Assembly: GCA_031553835.1 (NCBI GenBank)
Contig: JAVBKX010000044.1
Location: 1-25,217, forward strand
Source: JAVBKX01 sp031553835
GTDB lineage: Bacteria > Bacteroidota > Bacteroidia > Bacteroidales > Azobacteroidaceae
Reading direction: 5' to 3'
DNA: 25,217 nt
The position numbers were made by a program, and so were the translations under genes. Under the pieces are notes generated by a model that worked only from the letters and a program-made list of their open reading frames with translations, did not search any database and had not been told where the DNA came from. This document shows, piece by piece, positions 15,668 through 22,206 of the stretch. The stretch's first letter is position 1. Each line of letters opens with the position of its first letter.

Positions 15668-16369
15668 CTAATTAGTAGCAAAAACATAAATTAAATCAAC
15701 AAGAGAGCGCAAACTTTCTTCATTACTGAATTTGATTTTATGTTTTTTAATAATCTGATCTATTTCTTTCTTGTTATCAGGAAACATGAACTGGATTCCT
15801 TTTTTACTTGCATCAAATAACGATTCTTGATAAAGAAAATAATAGGAAATTTTCACACTAAAAGATTTGCCATTGTTTTTATCAAGTTTAATAGCTTGAT
15901 GACTCAAATTGGTAACTCCTCCAATGCCAATTCTGAACGATGATAAATCTGTTGTAGCCGATACTGCCCCTTTAGAACCATATGCACCAGTAGATTCTAT
16001 CAAATCATTTAAATTGCCTTTGATTTTTTTTAGCAAAGACAAACCATTGTCCTGTTTCAGTTGTTCATAATAATTGCCAGCCTGTTGAACAAATACAAAT
16101 CCGTCCACTTCAATCCGGTCTATCTGATCAGGTTTAACAACTTTCATGATGACATCCCCTTGGACAAATTGCAGTTCACCTGTAAGCAAATGAAAATTAA
16201 TAGGAGCTTGACTTTTGGTTCCATCTTTATAACAAACAGTACCTCCCTTAAAGTCATTAAACAGGTACGGCCACATAGAATTTGGGTCCGGGTTGAAGAT
16301 AGAAATATCCTGTGCTTGAAATAACATTGGCATTATACACGCCACTAACAAAATCATTATTCGTTTCAT
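15668..16369 (-). CDS. Uncharacterised secreted Bacteroidetes protein
   Basis: A 233-residue protein with a signal peptide (residues 1-19, cleavage near FQAQ/D). I recognise the style but not a named function. DFKGGTVCYKDGTKSQAPINFHLLTGELQFVQGD, then a VKPDQIDRIEVDGFVFV strand, a central region, and the tail MFPDNKKEIDQIIKKHKIKFSNEESLRSLVDLI resemble widespread secreted Bacteroidetes proteins of unknown role. It begins 29 bp after the C10 peptidase stop, with no terminator between, so the two are probably co-transcribed. Being a secreted partner of a protease, it could be an inhibitor, chaperone or substrate-binding factor, but nothing in its sequence proves that. Confidence 0.65.
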   Translation of the reverse strand: MKRIMILLVACIMPMLFQAQDISIFNPDPNSMWPYLFNDFKGGTVCYKDGTKSQAPINFHLLTGELQFVQGDVIMKVVKPDQIDRIEVDGFVFVQQAGNYYEQLKQDNGLSLLKKIKGNLNDLIESTGAYGSKGAVSATTDLSSFRIGIGGVTNLSHQAIKLDKNNGKSFSVKISYYFLYQESLFDASKKGIQFMFPDNKKEIDQIIKKHKIKFSNEESLRSLVDLIYVFATN

Positions 16370-16398
16370 TGTGGTATCGTTTAACGATTAAACATCTA

Positions 16399-18072
16399 TT
16401 ATTGAAAAATAATTTTCTTAATCACAACTAATTGACCGTCATTGCATCGCACGATACATACTCTTCGATTCATATCTCCTGGCAATGATATTTCATTGAT
16501 CTTTTCATGCAGGTTTCCTCGACCCAGTATGCTGCCCGAAATATCCAGGATTTCATAACTTACTGGATTCAATGCATCTGTATTATTGATTATTTGTATA
16601 ATCTGCGTACCAGGCACAAGAAAAATCTCATAATTGGAGATACCTTCTATGGATTCGACTCCTGATGTAGGTACTACAGAAATAACAAATTTTTTCTCAA
16701 AAGAAGTTTTATTGGATTTATCATTTACATTAATATACAATACATACTCATTACGAGTTTTATAGTCAAAAATTATCTTTGTTCTCAATTTTTGATTTCG
16801 ATCAATCACAAAAGCGGGGTCTTCATTTCCTTCCGGAAACAAATTGTCACCTTTTAAAGTAAATACGAAATTAGGAGCCGGATTATTTGTAACTACTGTT
16901 ACGTCGGCTACCTCTGTACCTATAGGCATATGTTCTTTGACAGAATTAGTCGATAATATAATATTTGTTGGAGCCATATTGGTCTTGCCACTAATTCCGA
17001 CAATCATATCATGATTATTCTTATAATTATGGCTTCCATCATTCAAATTACTTAATGGAAAATAGCCATTAGATACACCTCCCCATCCCCAATTGAAATG
17101 AAACCAGTCGTTTCCATCGTATCCATCCAAATTAAAACTATGACCATAACTTCCATCATCTCCCCCATAAATTATAGGTCTTCCATTTTCCAATTCTTGC
17201 AATATCAATTTTTTCCAATCTGTATCTGAATAACTACCACGCTTATAATATTTACAATTATCATCCATGGAAAAATTTCGCCTGAAAGCGGCTGCTACCT
17301 TTGAATTATAAGTTCCGGAAGAAGCTGGGCCATACATCATATCCACAGCCACGCCACAATGATATAACAACCGGGCCAGCTCTTTTTTGCCATTACTCCC
17401 TACTATGATAGCATTCCAATCATAAGGAACTTCCTTATCGTAATCGACAGACAAGAAACCATAAGTAGGGCTTGTATAAGAATATGAACCAGATGGACGA
17501 GTTGGAGCTTGTGCCACAGATAAAGCCTGCCCCATCGCAACTGCAACGCAACCAACCAATGCATGGCCCCCTGGTCCTTTCGAATCAGCCGGACAATATT
17601 GATTATAGCCACTACCCTGATTCCAGTTGATTTTGATCAACGGTTGTACAATAAGTGCAGATGCCCGTAACATGGTGCGATCTTCAGCCTCCCATTTGGG
17701 ATGGCGTTTTAATCCTGGTGTTTTTTTTAAGTATTTTATTTGTTTTTTGTATCCTTCCAACCAATCATTTAATGCCAGATTTTCAGGATTTAAAATAAAT
17801 TTATTATTTGGAGAATAGCCAAGCACGGGAGAAGATAAATCATCTGCTGCAATTAATATCCATCCCTGAGGATTGAAATTGATGATGTAATAAAGAGGAC
17901 TATTGTCTGATGCATTTACTGCAAGAATATCTGCATTTGCAATGCTAACCGGTTGATCGATTTGTTGAAAGAAATTTTGCGCATATAATAAGGCTTGTTC
18001 CTTGGAAACTTCTTTTGCCTCTAATGCAAAACAAAAAAATAAATAAATTAAAAATAATACTTGCCGTTTCAT
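16399..18072 (-). CDS. Streptopain-family (C10) cysteine peptidase with a probable T9SS C-terminal domain
   Basis: A 557-residue pre-pro-enzyme. A signal peptide (1-19) precedes a SpeB-type prodomain (~20-120: FNPQGWILIAADDLSSPVLGYS), which keeps the zymogen inactive. The catalytic core shows INWNQGSGYNQYCP, the nucleophile in GGHALVGCVAVAMGQ (Cys175), the base in GSYGHSFNLDGYDGNDWFHFNWGWGG (His311), and the Trp-rich strand after it. Residues ~365-470 are a beta-rich linker with a cadherin-like look. Residues ~480-557 (NPVSYEILDISGSILGRGNL...VCIVRCNDGQLVVIKKIIFQ) resemble a type A Por/T9SS sorting domain, so the enzyme is probably secreted or surface-bound. A promoter-like site precedes it, and a strong terminator separates it from the SusCD operon upstream. 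Confidence 0.9.
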   Translation of the reverse strand: MKRQVLFLIYLFFCFALEAKEVSKEQALLYAQNFFQQIDQPVSIANADILAVNASDNSPLYYIINFNPQGWILIAADDLSSPVLGYSPNNKFILNPENLALNDWLEGYKKQIKYLKKTPGLKRHPKWEAEDRTMLRASALIVQPLIKINWNQGSGYNQYCPADSKGPGGHALVGCVAVAMGQALSVAQAPTRPSGSYSYTSPTYGFLSVDYDKEVPYDWNAIIVGSNGKKELARLLYHCGVAVDMMYGPASSGTYNSKVAAAFRRNFSMDDNCKYYKRGSYSDTDWKKLILQELENGRPIIYGGDDGSYGHSFNLDGYDGNDWFHFNWGWGGVSNGYFPLSNLNDGSHNYKNNHDMIVGISGKTNMAPTNIILSTNSVKEHMPIGTEVADVTVVTNNPAPNFVFTLKGDNLFPEGNEDPAFVIDRNQKLRTKIIFDYKTRNEYVLYINVNDKSNKTSFEKKFVISVVPTSGVESIEGISNYEIFLVPGTQIIQIINNTDALNPVSYEILDISGSILGRGNLHEKINEISLPGDMNRRVCIVRCNDGQLVVIKKIIFQ

Positions 18073-18112
18073 TGCGAATGATTAATTATTTTTCATATTA
18101 AGTATGAAACAA

Positions 18113-18120
18113 CAAAGTTA
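18113..18120 (-). promoter_or_regulatory. Candidate -7 box for the C10 peptidase gene
   Basis: On the minus strand this reads TAACTTTG, a full match to the Bacteroides TAnnTTTG -7 element, with the ATG about 41 bp downstream. The -33 region is A-rich (TTTC at about the right distance) and only weakly matches TTTG. It lies beyond the terminator of the SusCD operon, as expected for an independent transcript. Confidence 0.5.
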
Positions 18121-18169
18121 CATTTTTTTTTGAAATTTCCATTCATTATGTACTTGGAAAATTTGGCAC

Positions 18170-18200
18170 AAAAAAAGCGGCACAATGATCGTGCCGCTTT
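18170..18200 (-). terminator. Strong intrinsic terminator of the SusCD operon
   Basis: AAAGCGGCAC (18174-18183) pairs perfectly with GTGCCGCTTT (18191-18200) around a 7-nt loop. On the minus strand the stem is followed by seven T residues (18176-18170). It lies 21 bp past the stop of the Ig-like lipoprotein. Confidence 0.92.
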
Positions 18201-18221
18201 CATACAATTATCAATTAATTC

Positions 18222-19820
18222 TTATTTCTTCTTCAACTTACGAACCACTTTATATTTATCTGCAAAAGGCTTGATAACTTTTAATTTCACTGGTGAAGGA
18301 ACAGGATTAATGGTAAAGTCTCCATAAGCGGCTTCCAATGAGCCTAGTTCTGGTATGAAAAGTTCTACGCCTTCAGTATAAAGACTAAAATCAGCATTAA
18401 CCGTTAATGTAATGACACCATCATCATCTTCAGAATCTGCTATGTGCACATCATATACTTGTCCTTTGTATTCAAATTCACCTACAACTTCAGGTTCTAC
18501 TCTTATGATGCCAAAATCACCATCAAATACGCCTTTCAGCGGAGTATCATAATCATAAAGACCCGTAACTACGACTCCATCAGAATTCTCTGGATCTAAT
18601 GATATTTTTACATTTGCAAAAACTATTTCACTGTCGTCAAACCAAGAAAATCCATTAAAGGTGTAATTATGGATGACCTGATTCCGGGTGTATCCTTTCG
18701 AAGCCAACCACATTCCAGGGTTATCACCTTCTGATGTATCATATTCATAAGCAGCATTCGGATTTCCTCTTTCATCCACAACAGCACGTTCTCCAATTTT
18801 TACAGAAATCCAACTACCTGCATCCGGAGCATCTTTTGGCATATCAATCACCAAGGTAGATCCATTAACGCTATAAGTTGTTTCCTGTGTAATTGTTTTT
18901 TTGTTTTTTACATAAATCATTTCAATAGTACCCACATCTTTCGTTGGAATATATAAATCCATCGCAAAAGCAAGCTCAATAGTGAAATCTGTCAGATTTG
19001 TTATAGGATCTCCAATTGCCGGAGTAAATCCGTCTTCGTCCACATCAAAGGATTCTGTAGCAGCAATCCAATACACTCCCGTAGCCTTTGCATCAACTAT
19101 TCCACTTGTCAAGGCAGCCACTTTATGTCCTTGATGGTCTGCAAATGCTCCTGCTTCCCAAGATACAAACATATAATCGCCCGGTTGAGGATCAAACTTG
19201 AATATGACATCCGCTTCTACAACAACAAAATCACCATCTTCACCTTCTACAAGTACTTTTTCTGTATAAGCTCCAGAAAATGCTGCAAGATACTTGACCG
19301 TTACTTTTTTAGCATTATCATAGACTATCGGTTCTGAAAATGTCAACACATACTCTGTACTTTCTGGATCCGGCGCTTTCCAAGTAGGAGCCCAGGAATC
19401 TATGGTGGTAACCGACTGCATCGCCATGTTGGAAATCACGCCCTCTATATTGGAAGCAACAGCGTAAATAGTGTAAGTCGTAGCTTGAACCAATTTTTCT
19501 AATTGTAAACTAAACGTATTGGCTGTATCTTTCAAAATGACCCCATTCGAAACTCCTTTCACCTGGCCACTCAGCAACGCAGCAGCATCAGGAGTAGTAG
19601 CATTTTCTCCTTTAAGAACTACATAGGAATAATATTTAACATCATCTCCCGGAGTCAATGTAAAAACAAAGCTGGAATCTTTAATAGCGCTAGTCGCAAT
19701 GCCAACTTCGCCAGGAGCTGGTTTTAAGTTGGAAGAATGAAATTCTTCCAAATCATTACAGCTACACAACAGACATAATAATGCTGTTATGGGCATAAAA
19801 AATCGATATATTATTTTCAT
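18222..19820 (-). CDS. Ig-like surface lipoprotein of the SusCD operon
   Basis: A 532-residue lipoprotein (lipobox CLLCSC, likely Cys21). An FN3-like N-terminal part (PAPGEVGIATSAIKDSSFVFTLTPGDD...ATTYTIYAVASNIEG) is followed by bacterial Ig-like (Big_5-type) stretches such as APTWKAPDPESTEYVLTFSEPIVYDNAKKVTVKYL and a later IELAFAMDLYIP segment. FDVDEDGFTP carries a DxDxDG acidic motif that could bind calcium. The C-terminus is unusually basic (KVVRKLKKK). No enzymatic motif was seen. As the last gene of the SusC-SusD transcript it probably sits on the cell surface and helps bind the imported substrate. It has no close named family that I recognise. Confidence 0.75.
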   Translation of the reverse strand: MKIIYRFFMPITALLCLLCSCNDLEEFHSSNLKPAPGEVGIATSAIKDSSFVFTLTPGDDVKYYSYVVLKGENATTPDAAALLSGQVKGVSNGVILKDTANTFSLQLEKLVQATTYTIYAVASNIEGVISNMAMQSVTTIDSWAPTWKAPDPESTEYVLTFSEPIVYDNAKKVTVKYLAAFSGAYTEKVLVEGEDGDFVVVEADVIFKFDPQPGDYMFVSWEAGAFADHQGHKVAALTSGIVDAKATGVYWIAATESFDVDEDGFTPAIGDPITNLTDFTIELAFAMDLYIPTKDVGTIEMIYVKNKKTITQETTYSVNGSTLVIDMPKDAPDAGSWISVKIGERAVVDERGNPNAAYEYDTSEGDNPGMWLASKGYTRNQVIHNYTFNGFSWFDDSEIVFANVKISLDPENSDGVVVTGLYDYDTPLKGVFDGDFGIIRVEPEVVGEFEYKGQVYDVHIADSEDDDGVITLTVNADFSLYTEGVELFIPELGSLEAAYGDFTINPVPSPVKLKVIKPFADKYKVVRKLKKK

Positions 19821-19845
19821 AATGATCTATATTTATTAATAATTA

Positions 19846-20721
19846 TTACTTTTTCTGCATGGTAACACCATATTCCATTATATTGAAACTTCCTGCAGAT
19901 ACTGTTGAACTATACCAATCCAAGATTGTTATTTTTCCATTTTCATCGATAGTCCCTGTAATAAATCCTCCATCCGGAATTTCAGGATCACCTTCTTCTC
20001 CTTCATAGCCCAATAAAGAAACTTCTCCATAGGTCGCATTTGTCCCCTGACTTTGTTTCACTGGTATTTTTATCTCTGTCTTATCCTCATTAACGACACC
20101 ATAAATCGGCGGAGTTGGAGGTCCTCCCGGCACAAAGTTAGTAAACCAGACCTTAGTAACATCAATCTCATCTTTTGTCGTTGTTACTACCCAGTCAGTA
20201 GGTCCATTAAAATATGAAATTCCACTGGCTGACAATGTACCAAGAATAAATGCTAATGGATGTTCATCATCAGAAATAGTAACTTTTGTAGCTTTCATAG
20301 CTCCAAAAGGAATATTAGCTGAATTTGAAGTTAATGTAATATTAAAATAAGTATCTCCATTATAAGTAGTATTATCTATCAATTGGATCCAGATAGTATC
20401 ATACCCCATACCATTTTCAAAAGTAAGAGTCTTAGACTCATTCTTCAAAGTATAGTGCACTCCTTCTACAGAGCCTTTATCGCCATAACCAATGGTATCC
20501 ATGGAAAAATCAACAGTTAACGAGGTGTTGGATAAGGTCGTAAAATAAACAGGAATGCCCACTAACCCTTCATTTTCCACAAATGTATTCGACGTTGTTT
20601 CTAATGCAATAAAAGACATGCTATCATCAAATGTAGTCAGTTCATTAATGTCACAAGAAGTAGTGGCCCATGCCCCGAAAAATAATGAAAGCACCATATA
20701 TAAATATAATCTCTTTTTCAT
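19846..20721 (-). CDS. Calx-beta-like surface lipoprotein of the SusCD operon
   Basis: A 291-residue lipoprotein (lipobox ATTSC, Cys23). Residues ~38-155 look like a Calx-beta-type beta-sandwich: VENEGLVGIPVYFTTLSNTSLTVDFSMDTIGYGDKGSVEGVHYTLKN, then KTLTFENGMGYDTIWIQLIDNTTYNGDTYFNITLTS and KATKVTISDDEHP. The C-terminal part (ITGTIDENGKITILDWY) is a separate beta-rich domain. Such lipoproteins, often with DUF4843 or DUF1735-like modules, commonly follow susD and serve as surface glycan- or peptide-binding accessories. It lies 21 bp after susD and 25 bp before the next gene, so the four genes form one operon. The ligand is not readable from sequence. Confidence 0.75.
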   Translation of the reverse strand: MKKRLYLYMVLSLFFGAWATTSCDINELTTFDDSMSFIALETTSNTFVENEGLVGIPVYFTTLSNTSLTVDFSMDTIGYGDKGSVEGVHYTLKNESKTLTFENGMGYDTIWIQLIDNTTYNGDTYFNITLTSNSANIPFGAMKATKVTISDDEHPLAFILGTLSASGISYFNGPTDWVVTTTKDEIDVTKVWFTNFVPGGPPTPPIYGVVNEDKTEIKIPVKQSQGTNATYGEVSLLGYEGEEGDPEIPDGGFITGTIDENGKITILDWYSSTVSAGSFNIMEYGVTMQKK

Positions 20722-20742
20722 ATCGTTTCTTTTTATTAATGA

Positions 20743-22185
20743 TTAAGACGGATTTTGTTCAATATTAGCATTGGCATCAATTTCTGTTTGTGGAATAGGC
20801 AATGCCCATTTATTATCAGGGAAAGGAACATTCTGATTAATCGTACCATCGTAATCTGTGCGAGCCAAACCCGTTTGTGTACGAGCCAAATCAAACGCAT
20901 TATGTCCCTCAAAATTCAACTCTTTACGTCTTTCAACCATAATATCACTTAATGAAACAGTAGCTGTAGCACTCAAACCCCGATTGGTAAGAATGGTATT
21001 ATAATCACCTAATGCAGTAACACCAGTGATGGTAGCTCCATGCAACAACGATTCCGCACGAATCAGATACATTTCGGAAAGACGCAATATCGGGGTATTG
21101 CTTACCTGTTTGTCTTTACTGTCACCACTACCTTTTCCCGAATATTTCAAAGTCCAAACATCATCGGCATTACCATCTTTGGTAATGAACAATTTTCCAC
21201 GGATGTCATTTTCAGCAAATAAATTGATCAAGTCATGCGAAGTACTCACATCTCCATAACCATTAGGATTAGTAATCCAAGGAATAACATCCCAATTACC
21301 CCATCCTGTATTTCCTCTGGCGCCATACACTTGAAAGATAACTTCACCACCTTCTTTAGCTGCATCCAAACTCCATACTGTAAGATATTCACTCTCTTTA
21401 TACATATTATATTTACCACTGTTAATTACTTTTGTTGAGTAATCAGCAGCTCCCTGCCAATTTTCCATATACAGGTAAACTCTGGCCAATAACGCTTGAA
21501 TAGCCTCAATGTTGGCAAATGCCGTAACATCTTTACCTCCGGAACGAGTATAGTTTTTACCGATAATTTTTTCGGCTTCAGTCAAATCATCCACAATTTG
21601 TTGATATACTGTTGAGGTAATATCCCTGGCCGGCTTCGCATTCGCCGTTACCAATACAACGGGAACACCCAATCCATCTTTTTTATAGCTATACGGTTGA
21701 GCAAATACACGAACCAAATCAAAATGTGATAATGCCCTGATAAATAAACACTCAGCTTTGACATTATTTAGATCTTGTGTAGTTATATCCAATTCGCTAA
21801 ATCCTCCGTCAATAGTATTAATCACATTATTCGCACGGGCAATAGCAGCATATGCAGAACCCCATACTGCAGCAAAAGCACCGGAAGACGAAGTATTCGC
21901 CCAAAAATAATCAGTGTGGAATCGTCCTGTATCCACCCATTTGGCATGTTTTGCATTACCTCCCCGTAAATCAGTACAAACAATAAAGTTTTGTCCATAC
22001 CAATTGGATGAATAAAATGTACCATAAGCAGCCACTGTCGCTTTGTTTAACCCATCAAATGTTGAAAGAGTTATTTCATTCGTTTGCTGTAAATTTGACT
22101 CCTTTTCCAGAAAATCGCTACAGGAAGAGAAGAGGAATAAACCTGCAGCAAACAGATATATATTTAATTTTGTTTTCATAATCAT
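20743..22185 (-). CDS. SusD/RagB-family nutrient-binding lipoprotein
   Basis: A 480-residue surface lipoprotein (lipobox LFSSC, Cys22 from the first Met) that forms the lid of the SusC channel. Family features include CSDFLEKES after the lipobox, TPR-like helices (VKAECLFIRALSHFDLVRVFAQPYSYKKDGLGVPVVL), PILRLSEMYLIRAESLLHG, the conserved VERRKELNFEGHNAFDLAR, and the C-terminal KWALPIPQTEIDANANIEQNP. It starts 21 bp after the SusC stop. A second in-frame ATG two codons on (22177-22179) is also plausible. The pairing with SusC is standard for Bacteroidota uptake of glycans or, in RagAB types, peptides. No feature here states which, though the neighbouring C10 and M16 proteases favour peptides. 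Confidence 0.95.
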   Translation of the reverse strand: MIMKTKLNIYLFAAGLFLFSSCSDFLEKESNLQQTNEITLSTFDGLNKATVAAYGTFYSSNWYGQNFIVCTDLRGGNAKHAKWVDTGRFHTDYFWANTSSSGAFAAVWGSAYAAIARANNVINTIDGGFSELDITTQDLNNVKAECLFIRALSHFDLVRVFAQPYSYKKDGLGVPVVLVTANAKPARDITSTVYQQIVDDLTEAEKIIGKNYTRSGGKDVTAFANIEAIQALLARVYLYMENWQGAADYSTKVINSGKYNMYKESEYLTVWSLDAAKEGGEVIFQVYGARGNTGWGNWDVIPWITNPNGYGDVSTSHDLINLFAENDIRGKLFITKDGNADDVWTLKYSGKGSGDSKDKQVSNTPILRLSEMYLIRAESLLHGATITGVTALGDYNTILTNRGLSATATVSLSDIMVERRKELNFEGHNAFDLARTQTGLARTDYDGTINQNVPFPDNKWALPIPQTEIDANANIEQNPS

Positions 22186-22206
22186 AATGTATATAATATT
22201 TTACAA

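Noticed and set aside
16377..16393. Palindromes ATCGTT-T-AACGAT and GTTTAA-CGA-TTAAAC between the C10 and hypothetical genes
   Set aside because: Overlapping AT-rich symmetric words of this length are expected by chance; no T tract or spacing supports a function.
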